Source: Acetobacter peroxydans (GTDB lineage Bacteria; Pseudomonadota; Alphaproteobacteria; Acetobacterales; Acetobacteraceae). Taken from it: 64,000 bases of DNA. The position numbers and the translations under genes are program-made. Below, in pieces: positions 45,251-55,136 of the stretch; position 1 is the first letter of the stretch, and each line of letters begins with the position of its first letter. The notes below the pieces were generated by a model. That model had not been told where the DNA came from and did not search any database. It was given only the letters and a program-made list of their open reading frames with translations. Location: NCBI RefSeq assembly GCF_006539345.1, contig NZ_BJMV01000006.1, positions 118,578 through 182,577 of the forward strand. Direction: 5' to 3'.

Positions 45251-48200
45251 TGACGGACGCCGGGTCTTCGGACGCGCAGGGCATTGCGCAGGCTATCGCA
45301 CAGGCTGTTGCGCAGGCTAACGACCAGCAGGCCATGGCGTCAGATCCCACGGCCTCGGTGTTTGTGTCTGCCTCGGCGGGGAGCGGCAAGACCAAGCTGC
45401 TGATTGACCGGCTGCTGCGCCTGATGCTGCCTCGCCCCGCCCCCGCAGGTGCGGAGGGGGAACTCTGTCCCGGCAGTCCCCCCGGCCGTATCCTGTGCCT
45501 GACCTTTACCAAGGCGGCGGCCGCGGAAATGGCCATACGCCTGCAAACGCGGCTGGGCCGCTGGGTCACGCTGTCCGATGCCCGGCTGGATGCGGAACTG
45601 CGCGCCCTGTCCGTGCCCGTAACGCCGCAGACCCGCCAGCGTGCGCGCGCGCTGTTTGCCGAGGTGCTGGACATGCCCGGCGGGATGCGCATCGGCACCA
45701 TTCACGCTTTCTGCCAGTCGCTTCTGCGTCGCTTCCCGCTGGAAGCGGCCATGAACCCGCATTTTACGGTCATGGAGGAAACGGACGCCGCGCTGGCCCT
45801 GCAAACCTGCGCGGAAACCGTTCTGGGGGCCAGTACGGCTCCGGCCCTTGCCCCGCTGGCGGGGCAGATCGGGCTGGGTGATTTCATGGCCCTTGCCTCC
45901 GCCCTGCGGCGCGAGAGCCGGGCGCGGCCCATGCTGGAGTTGACGGCCAGCCAGCCCGATGCCGCGCGGGCGGCCCTGTGCCGGGTGCTGGGTCTGCCGC
46001 CCACGGCGCCGGACACGCCGGATGAAGCGCTTGTGCTGGCGGCCTGCACGGCTTTCGCGGGGGAGGATGCGGTGCGCGCGGCCCTGCTGGAGCTGTCTGA
46101 AAAAGGCACCGCCACCATCAAGGCCAACACGTTGCAACTGCTGGACTGGCTGGCCCTGCCGCCCTCTGAGCGTGCACCACGATGGGCGGAGTGGCGCGAC
46201 GGGCTGCTCACGCGTGATGGCAGGCCGCGCAAGCAGGGGCTGATCACCGCCAAGCTGGCGCAGGACTGCACCCGCACGGCCGAGTCGCTTGCGCAGGAGG
46301 CGGAACGGATCATCGCGGTGGAGGAAAACCGCCGGGCCTGTGCTCTGGCGCGGCTGGGCGGTGCTCTGTTGCAGACCGTCGCGCCGGTGGCCCGGCTGTA
46401 TGATGCGCGCAAGGCGCTACAGGGCCAGCTTGAATATGATGATCTGATTCACAGCACGCTGTCCCTGCTGCGCGAGCCGGGGGCGGCATGGGTGCTGTAC
46501 AAGCTCGATGGCGGTATTGATCACCTCCTGCTTGACGAGGTGCAGGATACCTCGCCCGAGCAGTGGCGGATCGCGGGGGATCTGACCGAGGAGTTTTTCT
46601 CCGGCGCGGGCGCGCGGGAGGAGGAAGCGGGGCCGCGCACGGTCTTCGCCGTGGGGGACTACAAACAGTCCATCTACGGGTTTCAGGGGGCGGACCCCGA
46701 GGCGTTCCGGGCGTGGCGTGCGCGGTTCAAGCAGCGGGCGGAGCAGGCGTGCCTGCCCTGGCGTGAGCCCGAACTGACCGTGTCCTTTCGTTCCACCGCG
46801 CCGGTTCTGACGCTGGTTGACGCGGTTTTTGCCAGCCCCGAGGCCGCGCGTGGCGTGGTAGAGGCGCGCGAGCGGGCCATGCGCCACATTACCGCCCGGC
46901 CCGGTCAGGGCGGGCGGGTAGAGCTGTGGCCTCTGGCTGAAACGCAGGAAACAGGCGAGGATGCCAGCCCCTGGCAGCCCGTGCGTACCAATGCCACACG
47001 GCCCAGCCCGCGCCAGAAACTGGCCGATGCGCTGGCCCGGTATATCGCGGCCCAGCTTGCGGCCCCGCCGACATCTGGAGAGCCTCCGCTGACACCGGCT
47101 GATGTGCTGGTGCTGGTGCCGCGCCGCTCGTCTTTTGTGCCCATGCTGGTGCGTGCCCTCAAGGAGCAGGATATTCCGGTGGCGACACTGGTGCGTACGG
47201 GGCTGGCCGACCAGTTGGCGGTGCAGGATCTCATGGCCCTGTGCTCGGCTCTGCTGCTGCCGCAGGATGACCTGACTCTGGCCTGCGTGCTGACATCCCC
47301 TCTTGGCGGGTTGAGTGACGATAGCCTGATGGCGCTGGCCACGGGGCGCGGCACGCATGAGCCCCTGTGGTCGGCCCTGCGCACCCGCCACGCCGAGCGC
47401 GCGGACTGGGCGCAGGCGTGGCATGTGCTCGATACGCTGTTTGGCCGGGTGGACTATCTGGGGCCGTATGCGCTGCTGTCCATGGCGCTGGGCCAGCTTG
47501 GCGGCCGGGCACGCCTGCTTGCCCGGCTGGGGCCGGAGGCGGCGGAACCGCTGGATGAACTGCTGTCCGCCGCCCTGCGGTATCAGGAGCAGCACCCGCC
47601 GTCGCTACAGGGTTTCGTGCACTGGCTGCGCCATTCACGCGAGACTGTCCGGCGCGAGGCCGAGGCAGGCGGCAACGCTGTGCGTGTCATGACGGCGCAT
47701 GGCTCCAAGGGGTTGCAGGCGCGGCTTGTCATCCTGCCTGACACAGTGGGTGCCCCCCGCTCGGAGGACAGGCTGTTCTGGGCGCATGATGGGGTCAGCG
47801 GGCTGGATGTGCCGCTTTATATTCCCCGCGCCGCCATGAGCGTGGAGGTGACCCGCAGGCTGGCGGAAACGGCCCGCGCCCGCGCGGTGGAGGAATATAA
47901 CCGGCTGCTATACGTGGCCCTGACGCGCGCGGCCGAACGGCTGGTGGTCTGCGGCTGGCGGCCCGGCCGGACTGTGCCGCCGGAAAGCTGGTACGAACGC
48001 TGTCGCGAAGGGTTTGAACGCGCGGGTGCCCGCAGCGTGGCGTGGAATACGCAGCCGCCTGAGGAAGGGGACACGCCCCCGCCCGGTGACTGGCCCGGTA
48101 CCATGCTGGTGCTGGAGGAAACCCCGCGCACGCCTGCTGTGGCGGAGGCCCCGGTCAGCGGGGAGGGCGCTGGCCCGGATACTGGCCGGGCATTCAGCCC

Positions 48201-48894
48201 CCTGCCGGACTGGGCAGGGCGCGCACCGCATTGGCAGGCCACCGCCCCGGTGGCGGAAGCCCCGCTGGCGCGTCCGCTGGCTCCCGCCCGCCCGGATGAT
48301 GCCATGCTTGGCCCGCTGCCGCCCGCGCGCTCGCCCCTGGCGGTGGGGGGGCTGCCGCCCGGCAAGGCGCGTGAGGCGGCGTTCCGCCGTGGCAACATGG
48401 TACATGCGCTATTGCAGTTCCTGCCAGACCATCCGCCCGCGCGGCATCTGGAACTGGCGCGGCGCTGGCTCATGCGCCCGGCCAGCGGGCTGGACGCGCA
48501 GGATGCGCAAACGCTGGCCGAGCAGGTGGTGGCCGTGTTGCAGGCTCCGGCTCTTGCCCCGTTGTTTTCGCCCGTGGCACGGGCCGAGCAGCGTCTGGCC
48601 GGGGTGGCGGGCGGGCAGGTTATCATGGGGCAGGTAGACCGCATGTGCGTGCTGCCCACGCAGGTTCTGGTGTGCGACTATAAAAGCGGCCGCCATCCGC
48701 CTGTCCGCGTGCAGGATACGCCGGTGCTCTACCTGCGGCAGATGGCGGCGTATCGCGCCCTGCTGCGCGCCCTGTGGCCGGAACGCGCCATTGTGTGCTT
48801 GCTGGCCTGGACGGAGGGGCCGCGTGTTGATCTGCTGCCCGATGCGCTGCTGGATAACCACGCCCCGGTGGCTCTGTTACCCACGGCCCCTTGA
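45250..48894 (+). CDS. addA: Double-strand break repair helicase AddA
   Basis: Helicase-nuclease subunit of AddAB. The 1214-residue product shows Walker A SASAGSGKTKLLIDR (about 37-51), the UvrD motif LTFTKAAAAEM, Walker B LLLDEVQDTSPEQW, VGDYKQSIYGFQGADPEAF, a TAHGSKGLQARLV motif V, YVALTRAAERLVV motif VI, and a C-terminal RecB-like nuclease with VCDYKSGRHPP. The start overlaps the addB stop as TGATG. trxA follows after 96 bases, the usual alphaproteobacterial order. Confidence 0.97.
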   Translation: MTDAGSSDAQGIAQAIAQAVAQANDQQAMASDPTASVFVSASAGSGKTKLLIDRLLRLMLPRPAPAGAEGELCPGSPPGRILCLTFTKAAAAEMAIRLQTRLGRWVTLSDARLDAELRALSVPVTPQTRQRARALFAEVLDMPGGMRIGTIHAFCQSLLRRFPLEAAMNPHFTVMEETDAALALQTCAETVLGASTAPALAPLAGQIGLGDFMALASALRRESRARPMLELTASQPDAARAALCRVLGLPPTAPDTPDEALVLAACTAFAGEDAVRAALLELSEKGTATIKANTLQLLDWLALPPSERAPRWAEWRDGLLTRDGRPRKQGLITAKLAQDCTRTAESLAQEAERIIAVEENRRACALARLGGALLQTVAPVARLYDARKALQGQLEYDDLIHSTLSLLREPGAAWVLYKLDGGIDHLLLDEVQDTSPEQWRIAGDLTEEFFSGAGAREEEAGPRTVFAVGDYKQSIYGFQGADPEAFRAWRARFKQRAEQACLPWREPELTVSFRSTAPVLTLVDAVFASPEAARGVVEARERAMRHITARPGQGGRVELWPLAETQETGEDASPWQPVRTNATRPSPRQKLADALARYIAAQLAAPPTSGEPPLTPADVLVLVPRRSSFVPMLVRALKEQDIPVATLVRTGLADQLAVQDLMALCSALLLPQDDLTLACVLTSPLGGLSDDSLMALATGRGTHEPLWSALRTRHAERADWAQAWHVLDTLFGRVDYLGPYALLSMALGQLGGRARLLARLGPEAAEPLDELLSAALRYQEQHPPSLQGFVHWLRHSRETVRREAEAGGNAVRVMTAHGSKGLQARLVILPDTVGAPRSEDRLFWAHDGVSGLDVPLYIPRAAMSVEVTRRLAETARARAVEEYNRLLYVALTRAAERLVVCGWRPGRTVPPESWYERCREGFERAGARSVAWNTQPPEEGDTPPPGDWPGTMLVLEETPRTPAVAEAPVSGEGAGPDTGRAFSPLPDWAGRAPHWQATAPVAEAPLARPLAPARPDDAMLGPLPPARSPLAVGGLPPGKAREAAFRRGNMVHALLQFLPDHPPARHLELARRWLMRPASGLDAQDAQTLAEQVVAVLQAPALAPLFSPVARAEQRLAGVAGGQVIMGQVDRMCVLPTQVLVCDYKSGRHPPVRVQDTPVLYLRQMAAYRALLRALWPERAIVCLLAWTEGPRVDLLPDALLDNHAPVALLPTAP

Positions 48895-48990
48895 CCGGGC
48901 CGGTGGCCGCCCTAAGTGTAGGGAACCAAAAAACAAGCCTCCGGGGCGGCAGGCCCCGTGGGGTGCTTCTAGAGCAGGGAAATTCCGAAC

Positions 48991-49317
48991 ATGAGCGAAC
49001 ATACTCTGGCTGTCAGCGATTCCAGCTTCGAGGCCGATGTCCTCAAGGCGTCCGGTCTGGTGCTGGTTGATTTCTGGGCCGAATGGTGCGGCCCGTGCAA
49101 GATGATCGGCCCCGCTCTTGAGGAAATCGGCCGCGATCTGAAGGGCAAGGTCACGGTCGCCAAGGTGAATATCGACGAGAACCCCGTTACCCCCAACACC
49201 TATGGCGTGCGCAGTATTCCGACGCTCATGCTGGTGCGCGATGGCAAGGTTGTGGACACGAAAGTGGGCGCTCTGCCCAAGAGCCAGCTCCGCGCGTGGG
49301 TGGAATCCGCGGCCTGA
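48991..49317 (+). CDS. trxA: Thioredoxin
   Basis: 108-residue cytoplasmic disulphide reductase. The redox motif WCGPC has Cys33 and Cys36, preceded by VLVDFWAEWCGPCK, and the cis-Pro loop is in YGVRSIPTLMLV. Normal length, no signal peptide. It follows addA, with an imperfect GC hairpin (CGGGGC/GCCCCG) in the gap, and a further strong hairpin follows it. Confidence 0.98.
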   Translation: MSEHTLAVSDSSFEADVLKASGLVLVDFWAEWCGPCKMIGPALEEIGRDLKGKVTVAKVNIDENPVTPNTYGVRSIPTLMLVRDGKVVDTKVGALPKSQLRAWVESAA

Positions 49318-49327
49318 ACATACAGCA

Positions 49328-49364
49328 TGGCCGCGCCATAAGGCTTGGCAGAATGGCGCGGCCA
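49328..49364 (+). terminator. Strong hairpin after trxA
   Basis: TGGCCGCGCCAT, a 13-base loop, ATGGCGCGGCCA: a perfect 12-bp stem just after the trxA stop. No T-run follows, so it may act as a transcript end or stabilising stem. Confidence 0.6.
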
Positions 49365-49430
49365 GCGTAATGCAGGCGCTTGGACCGCATTCCGGTCGGC
49401 AGTCATCATAGCGCAGGCACAGGGTTTACC

Positions 49431-50336
49431 ATGAGCTGGATCACCGAATATGTCCGTCCCAAACTTCGCGGCCTTCTGCGGCGTGAGGTGCCGGATAATC
49501 TGTGGACCACCTGTGAGTCCTGCAACCAGATGCTGCTCACCAAGGAACTGCGCAAGGCCCGCAATGTATGCCCGCATTGCGGCCACCATATGCGCGCCCT
49601 TGTGGCAGATCGTCTGAAATGGACCTTCGATAACGGCGTGTTCAGCCGGATCGAACTGCCGCAGGCGCCGGTGGACCCGTTGGGCTTCCGTGACCAGAAA
49701 AAATATACCGACCGCCTGAAGGACGCCCGCGCCAAAAGCCATGAGGATGAATCCCTCGCGGTGGCGCATGGCACTATTGGCGGCCACCCCGCCGTTGTGG
49801 CGGTCATGGCGTTTGAATTCATGGCCGGCACCATGGGCGCGGCCTTTGGCGAGCGCTTTGTGGCGGCGGCCCGGCTGGCTATTTTGCAGAAATCGCCGCT
49901 GGTGGTGTTTACCGCCTCGGGCGGCGCACGGATGCAGGAAGGCGTGATCAGCCTCATGCAGATGCCGCGTACCACCGTGGCGGTGCAGATGCTGCGCGAT
50001 GCAGGCCTGCCTTACATTGTGGTGCTGACCAACCCCACCACCGGCGGGGTGACAGCCTCCTTCGCCATGCTGGGCGATGTGCAGATTGGCGAGCCCAACG
50101 CCCTGATTGGTTTTGCCGGCCCGCGTGTGATCGAGGATACGGTGCGCGAAAAACTGCCGCCGGGCTTCCAGCGGTCTGAATACCTGCTTGATCACGGCAT
50201 GTTAGACATGGTGGTGGCGCGCAAGGACCTTCCCGCCACGCTGGCGCGGGTCATTGGCCTGCTGATGTGCGCCCCCGCCGATGTCACGGCCCCGCCGCCG
50301 CCCCAGAAGGCGGAACCCGCGCGGGCGGCGGAGTAA
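49431..50336 (+). CDS. accD: Acetyl-CoA carboxylase carboxyltransferase subunit beta
   Basis: Beta subunit of the carboxyltransferase that makes malonyl-CoA for fatty acid synthesis, with AccA. The 301-residue product has the N-terminal four-Cys zinc ribbon (Cys28, Cys31, Cys47, Cys50), then the crotonase-like core with ASGGARMQEG, NPTTGGVTASFAMLGD and IGFAGPRVIEDTV. ATG at 49431 (MSWITEYVRPK) matches the family start. The last 20 residues are Pro/Ala-rich. folC follows with 34 bases between. Confidence 0.97.
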   Translation: MSWITEYVRPKLRGLLRREVPDNLWTTCESCNQMLLTKELRKARNVCPHCGHHMRALVADRLKWTFDNGVFSRIELPQAPVDPLGFRDQKKYTDRLKDARAKSHEDESLAVAHGTIGGHPAVVAVMAFEFMAGTMGAAFGERFVAAARLAILQKSPLVVFTASGGARMQEGVISLMQMPRTTVAVQMLRDAGLPYIVVLTNPTTGGVTASFAMLGDVQIGEPNALIGFAGPRVIEDTVREKLPPGFQRSEYLLDHGMLDMVVARKDLPATLARVIGLLMCAPADVTAPPPPQKAEPARAAE

Positions 50337-50370
50337 GCGCCCCGTGGCCACCGGGCAGGGGGCTGCGGCC

Positions 50371-51717
50371 ATGACGGAATTCACTGGCCGCCCCGGCGAA
50401 ATTCTGGAACGGCTCAACCGGCTGTATCCGGCGCTGATCGACCTTTCGCTCGACCGGCTGCAAGCTCTTCTGGCCCGTCTGGGCCACCCTGAAAACAGAC
50501 TGCCGCCGGTGATCCATGTCGCGGGCACCAACGGCAAGGGCAGCACTTGCGCTACCCTGCGCGCGCTGGGCGAAGCCGCGGGCTGGCGCGTGCATGTCAT
50601 GACGTCGCCGCATCTGGTGGATGTGACCGAGCGCTTCCGTATCGCGGGGGAACTGGTCAGCGAGGCCGAACTTGTGGCCACGCTGGAGGAAATCGAGCGC
50701 GTGAATGATGGCGCGCCCATCACCGTGTTTGAGGTGCTGACAGCCGCCGGTTTTGTGCTGTTCGCGCGCCACCCGGCCGAACTGGCGATTATCGAGGTGG
50801 GTCTGGGTGGGCGATGCGATGCCACCAACGTGCTCACCCGCCCCGCCGCCTGCGTGATTACCGCCATCTCGTGCGATCATGAGGCGTTTCTGGGCGATAC
50901 GCTGGCGGCCATTGCCATGGAAAAAGCCGGGATCATCAAGCCCGGCGTGCCGGTTGTCACCGGCTTCCAGCAGCCTGAGGTGCTGGCCGTTCTGCAGGCC
51001 GAGGCCGAAAGGCTGGGCGCGCCACTGGCCTGCCGAGGGCTGGAGTGGACAGTGGAGCCGCTGCCTGCCAGCAGCGACGAAGCGCATGGTAATAACGGCC
51101 TGAGTGGTGCGGCTGGTCTGCGCCTGACAGATAGTCTTGGTACGCTGCTGCTGCCCGCGCCGTCGTTGCCGGGACCGTGGCAGTGTGAAAATGCCGGTCT
51201 GGCTGTGGAGGCCCTGCGGCTTTCCGGTCTGAAGGTGCCAGATGCGGCGTGGCAGGGCGTGGGCCGGGTGTCCTGGCCCGCGCGGATGCAGCGCCTGCAC
51301 GGCACATTGGCGGCCATGCTACCCGCCGGGTGGGAACTGTGGCTTGATGGCGGGCATAACCCCGGTGCGGGCGATGCACTGGCCGGGGCGCTGCCCGGCT
51401 GGGCGGATGCGCCGCTGCACATGCTGGTGGGCATGAAACAGACCAAGGACGCCACGGGCTTTCTTGGCCCGATTCTGCCATTTGCTACGGGCTTGTGGGC
51501 GATCAGCGAGCCGGAGCAGCATCTGGCCCTGCGGGTGGAAGATATCGTGCGCGCTTCGGACGGGCGGGCGCAGGTTGGCCCGACACTCGCGCGGGCGCTG
51601 GGCGAGATTGCCGCGCAGGCGGTGGCAGCCGGACAGACGCGCGGCCGGGTGCTGATCTGTGGCAGTCTGTATCTGGCCGGGGTGGCGCTCAGGCAGGACG
51701 GCTGGCGGGCCAGCTAA
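50371..51717 (+). CDS. folC: Bifunctional folylpolyglutamate synthase / dihydrofolate synthase
   Basis: Adds glutamate to dihydropteroate and to folates. The 448-residue Mur-ligase-like protein has the P-loop GTNGKGST at 52-59, TSPHLVDVTERF, EVGLGGRCDATNV, SCDHEAFLGDTLAAIAMEKAGI and the C-terminal LDGGHNPGAGDALA. The ATG at 50371 has AGGGGG upstream; GTG at 50344 is an alternative. accD-folC is a common pair. folP lies 13 kb away in the window, so folate genes are scattered. Confidence 0.95.
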   Translation: MTEFTGRPGEILERLNRLYPALIDLSLDRLQALLARLGHPENRLPPVIHVAGTNGKGSTCATLRALGEAAGWRVHVMTSPHLVDVTERFRIAGELVSEAELVATLEEIERVNDGAPITVFEVLTAAGFVLFARHPAELAIIEVGLGGRCDATNVLTRPAACVITAISCDHEAFLGDTLAAIAMEKAGIIKPGVPVVTGFQQPEVLAVLQAEAERLGAPLACRGLEWTVEPLPASSDEAHGNNGLSGAAGLRLTDSLGTLLLPAPSLPGPWQCENAGLAVEALRLSGLKVPDAAWQGVGRVSWPARMQRLHGTLAAMLPAGWELWLDGGHNPGAGDALAGALPGWADAPLHMLVGMKQTKDATGFLGPILPFATGLWAISEPEQHLALRVEDIVRASDGRAQVGPTLARALGEIAAQAVAAGQTRGRVLICGSLYLAGVALRQDGWRAS

Positions 51718-51787
51718 GGCGCAGGCGCTCCGTCCGGCCCGAGAGGGCGAATCGGTAGCGGAGCCGTTTTGCGATGGATGGAAAAAG

Positions 51788-51862
51788 TGGTGCCCCCAGT
51801 AGGATTTGAACCCACGACCTACCGCTTACAAGGCGGTTGCTCTACCACTGAGCTATAAGGGC
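51788..51862 (-). tRNA. tRNA-Thr (TGT)
   Basis: Minus strand cloverleaf: acceptor GCCCTTA pairing with TGGGGGC including two G-U pairs, D-arm GCTCAGTGGTAGAGC, anticodon arm CCGCCTTGTAAGCGG with anticodon TGT, T-arm GTGGGTTCAAATCCTAC, discriminator A and an encoded CCA. Confidence 0.93.
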
Positions 51863-51999
51863 ACGGCGTTTTTACGCACAGCGCGGGACTATAAGCGAAA
51901 ATCCGGCTGTTCCGTCAAGCCCTGTTTTTGCACGGCCTCATGCTTTTTTGGCGGCGCGGCGTCTTGCATCGGCCCGGCGGCTGGCGCAATTAGGCGGTC

Positions 52000-53394
52000 A
52001 TGTCTGACGCACCGCAAAGATCACAGCCGACCCTGTCCCTGCATGACAGTCAGCGCCGCGCCACCGTGCCGTTTGAGCCGATCAACCCGGAGCATGTCAC
52101 AGTCTATTACTGTGGCCCCACGGTGTATGATCTCGCGCATATCGGCAACCTGCGCGCCATGCTGACAGCCGATGTGCTGGTGCGGCTGCTGCGGCACCTG
52201 TACCCGCGCGTGACATTCGTGCGCAACATTACGGATGTGGACGACAAGATCACGGCCCGGGCGCGCGCGAATGGCGAGGATATCGCTACCCTGACGCAGC
52301 GCACCACGCAGGAATTCCATGCCGATCTTGCGGCGCTGGGTGTGCTGCCGCCCGATATCGAACCCCGTGCGACGCATAACATTGGCGAAATGCAGGCCAT
52401 GATCGCCCGGCTGATCGACAATGGCCACGCGTACGAGGCCGAAGGCCATGTGCTGTTCTCCGTCGGCTCCTTTGCCGCATATGGTGCGCTGTCGGGCCGC
52501 AATCCTGACGAGCTTGAGGCGGGTGCCCGTGTCGAGGTGGCCCCCTACAAGAAGGCGGCGGGGGACTTCGTGCTGTGGAAGCCGTCCGATGCCGACCAGC
52601 CGGGGTGGGACAGCCCGTGGGGCCGGGGGCGTCCGGGCTGGCATATCGAATGCTCGGCCATGTCGCACCGCTATCTGGGCGACAGCTTCGATATTCATGG
52701 CGGCGGGTCGGACCTTTTGTTCCCCCATCATGAAAACGAGCGTGCGCAGAGCTTGTGCTGCTTCCCCGGTGGGCGGTTTGCCAATTACTGGGTGCATAAC
52801 GCGATGCTGCTCGTCGATGGTGAGAAAATGTCCAAATCGCTGGGCAATTTCCTGACCATCCGCGATGTGCTGGCCCAGGCCCCTGCTGAGGCCCTGCGCC
52901 TGCTGCTGCTGGGCGCGCAGTATCGCTCCACCCTCAATTACACACAGGCCGGACTGGCCGAAGCCCGGCGCACGCTGGACCGCTTCTACCGGGCGCTGGA
53001 AGCCGGTGGCGTAACGGACGCAGCCAGCGCTGCCCCGACGGATGCCCCGATGCCGCACGGCGTGCTGGAGGCGCTGGCGGATGATCTGAACACCCCCAAA
53101 GCCATAGCCGAGCTGCACGCTCTGGCCGATGCCGCTCTGGCGGGTAGCCACGATGCCGCAGTCGCGTTGCGACAGGGAGCCGGGCTGATGGGCCTGCTGC
53201 GCGCCAGTCCGGGGGAATGGTTCCGGGGGGCCGCCAGCGAGGGCGATGACGTGATTGACGCGCTGATTGCCGAACGGCTGGCCGCTCGCAAGGCGCGCGA
53301 TTTCGCCCGTGCCGACGCCCTGCGTGATGAACTGCAGGCCAAGGGCATCATACTCGAAGACACCCGTGAGGGCACAAGCTGGAGGCGCGCATGA
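52000..53394 (+). CDS. cysS: Cysteinyl-tRNA synthetase
   Basis: Charges tRNA-Cys. The 464-residue class I synthetase has the zinc and ATP-binding start YYCGPTVYDLAHIGN (Cys38, HIGN at 47-50), the zinc-ligand segment GWHIECSAMS with SFDIHGGGSDLLFPHHENE, and KMSKS at 276-280. A normal-length enzyme. Its stop overlaps trmJ as ATGA, so the two are coupled; both act on tRNA. Confidence 0.98.
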   Translation: MSDAPQRSQPTLSLHDSQRRATVPFEPINPEHVTVYYCGPTVYDLAHIGNLRAMLTADVLVRLLRHLYPRVTFVRNITDVDDKITARARANGEDIATLTQRTTQEFHADLAALGVLPPDIEPRATHNIGEMQAMIARLIDNGHAYEAEGHVLFSVGSFAAYGALSGRNPDELEAGARVEVAPYKKAAGDFVLWKPSDADQPGWDSPWGRGRPGWHIECSAMSHRYLGDSFDIHGGGSDLLFPHHENERAQSLCCFPGGRFANYWVHNAMLLVDGEKMSKSLGNFLTIRDVLAQAPAEALRLLLLGAQYRSTLNYTQAGLAEARRTLDRFYRALEAGGVTDAASAAPTDAPMPHGVLEALADDLNTPKAIAELHALADAALAGSHDAAVALRQGAGLMGLLRASPGEWFRGAASEGDDVIDALIAERLAARKARDFARADALRDELQAKGIILEDTREGTSWRRA

Positions 53395-54158
53395 CCGGGC
53401 GTGACGGCGGCGCACCGCTTGAACCCATTGGCAATACGCCCGTGGTTATACTCGTGCGCCCGCAGATGGCGGAAAATGTCGGCACCACGGCGCGCGCCAT
53501 GGCCAATGGCGGACTGTTCCACCTGCGGCTTGTGGCCCCGCGCGATGGCTGGCCACAGGAACGCGCCTGGCGCGCGGCCTCCGGGGCTGACAGGATTCTG
53601 GAAGCCGCCACCGTGCATGAAACGGTGGATGAAGCCATAGCCGATCTGCACCATGTCTATGCGACCTGTCCGCGTCCGCGCCATGTGGTGAAAACCGTCA
53701 TGACCGCACGCGGTGGCGCGGCTGAACTGCGTGCTGCCACCCAGCGCGGGCTGAAAGTGGGCCTGATGTTCGGCCCCGAACGCGCAGGGCTGGATAACGA
53801 GGACATGGCCCGCGCGGACGCGCTGATCCGCTATCCGCTCAACCCCACTTTCATGTCGCTCAATCTGGCACAGGCCGTCATGATCATGGCGTATGAATGG
53901 TGGATGACCGAGGACAGCACGCCCCCGCGCGCCCTTATGACCAATGAGACGCATGTGGCCACCAAGGGCGAGCTTGAGAATTTCTTCGCCCATCTGGAGC
54001 GCGAACTGGATGATTGCGGTTTTCTGCGCAACCCCGAAAAACGCCCCGGCATGGTGCGCAACCTGCGCCATTTCTTTACCCGTGGCGAAGTAACCGAACA
54101 GGAACTGCGCACCCTGCACGGCGTGGTGCGCGAGCTGGCCCACCCTCGTCGTTCCTGA
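53391..54158 (+). CDS. trmJ: tRNA/rRNA 2'-O-methyltransferase of the SPOUT class (TrmJ-like)
   Basis: 255 residues of the TrmH group 1 family; relatives methylate the ribose of nucleotide 32 in tRNA. The SAM-binding trefoil knot is marked by VILVRPQMAENVGTTARAMANGG at about 18-40, LMFGPERAGLDNEDMA and YPLNPTFMSLNLAQAVMIMAYE. A C-terminal helical tail follows. The exact target in this organism is inference. Ends in a terminator 2 bases after the stop. Confidence 0.88.
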   Translation: MTGRDGGAPLEPIGNTPVVILVRPQMAENVGTTARAMANGGLFHLRLVAPRDGWPQERAWRAASGADRILEAATVHETVDEAIADLHHVYATCPRPRHVVKTVMTARGGAAELRAATQRGLKVGLMFGPERAGLDNEDMARADALIRYPLNPTFMSLNLAQAVMIMAYEWWMTEDSTPPRALMTNETHVATKGELENFFAHLERELDDCGFLRNPEKRPGMVRNLRHFFTRGEVTEQELRTLHGVVRELAHPRRS

Positions 54159-54159
54159 T

Positions 54160-54194
54160 GTAGGGGCAGCGCGGGTACGCGGCCCCTACTTTTT
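54160..54194 (+). terminator. Rho-independent terminator after trmJ
   Basis: GTAGGGGC, a 14-base loop, GCCCCTAC, then TTTTT. Confidence 0.92.
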
Positions 54195-54210
54195 AATAAA
54201 TATTGGCAAC

Positions 54211-55086
54211 GTGATCAGAAAATTGCAGTTTATAGCGCCTGTTGTCGCAATGATGGCGGCGATGATATCAATAACCTCTGGCGCGTCTATTGCAAGGCAG
54301 TTGTTCATTGTGACGGGGCCGATGAGTGTCACCGCGTTGCGGCTGGCTATCGGGGCGATAATTCTGTCAGTGGTTTTCCGGGTCTGGCGTGTGCGGGTAA
54401 CGCGGGCCATGATTCGGGCAGCTTTTCCCTATGGGCTGTCTCTGGGAGCCATGAATTTACTGTTTTACTTGGCTATTGACCGGATTCCACTGGGTGTCGC
54501 GCTGGGTATCGAATTTATCGGCCCGTTGAGTGTTGCGACATTTGGCCTGCGACGTTTGCGGGATTTCGGGTGGATCGTGCTGGTGGTACTGGGGCTGGCA
54601 CTCCTGCTGCCGTTTTCAGCCGGGCAGTTCTCTCTGGACAGAACGGGCGTATTGCTGGCGGCTGCATCGGGAGTGTTCTGGGGCATTTACATCATTATGG
54701 GGCAAAAAGCAGGGAAAGTTCTAGGGGTCGAAGCCCCGGCTCTTGGCATGATTGTTGCGGCTTTATGTGTTCTGCCGTTCAGTGTTCTTGATGGCAGCCA
54801 GATGGTCATGAGGCCGCATATCATTATGCTGGCGGTGCTGGTCGCGTTGTTATCGAGCGCTATTCCGTATTCTCTCGAAATGTTTGCGTTGCGTCGTTTG
54901 CCGGCGCGGATATTTGGCGTTTTAACAAGTGGCGAACCAGTAGTGGGGGCATTGATGGGGCTGTTGCTGCTTCATGAAACTCTTCCCCTTACCAAATGGC
55001 TGGGAATTGTCAGCATTGTCTGCGCCTCTGTCGGTATGACCGTGACAGTAGGTTCACGCAGCAGGAAGACCATGCTGGAAACCTGA
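54211..55086 (+). CDS. DMT-family (EamA-type) transporter, RhtA-like
   Basis: 291-residue membrane protein with ten hydrophobic segments in two five-helix repeats, the EamA layout; the segment GFVLTSGEPVVGALMGLLLLHETLPL-type pattern (seen as VLTSGEPVVGALMGLLLLHE) resembles RhtA-like amino-acid exporters. Substrate unknown. The base composition is lower in GC than the flanking genes, and the GTG at 54211 has no clear ribosome site; it begins 16 bases after a strong terminator. This suggests separate acquisition or expression, but a start a few codons later is possible. Confidence 0.85.
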   Translation: MIRKLQFIAPVVAMMAAMISITSGASIARQLFIVTGPMSVTALRLAIGAIILSVVFRVWRVRVTRAMIRAAFPYGLSLGAMNLLFYLAIDRIPLGVALGIEFIGPLSVATFGLRRLRDFGWIVLVVLGLALLLPFSAGQFSLDRTGVLLAAASGVFWGIYIIMGQKAGKVLGVEAPALGMIVAALCVLPFSVLDGSQMVMRPHIIMLAVLVALLSSAIPYSLEMFALRRLPARIFGVLTSGEPVVGALMGLLLLHETLPLTKWLGIVSIVCASVGMTVTVGSRSRKTMLET

Positions 55087-55136
55087 TTTTCCTTTTGGAA
55101 GGTGTCGGCGGCAGAACCGCCAACAGGCCGTGTAGG

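Noticed and set aside
52021..53415. 464-codon frame antisense to cysS
   Set aside because: Shadow of cysS. The product has no recognisable motif and cysS has HIGN and KMSKS.
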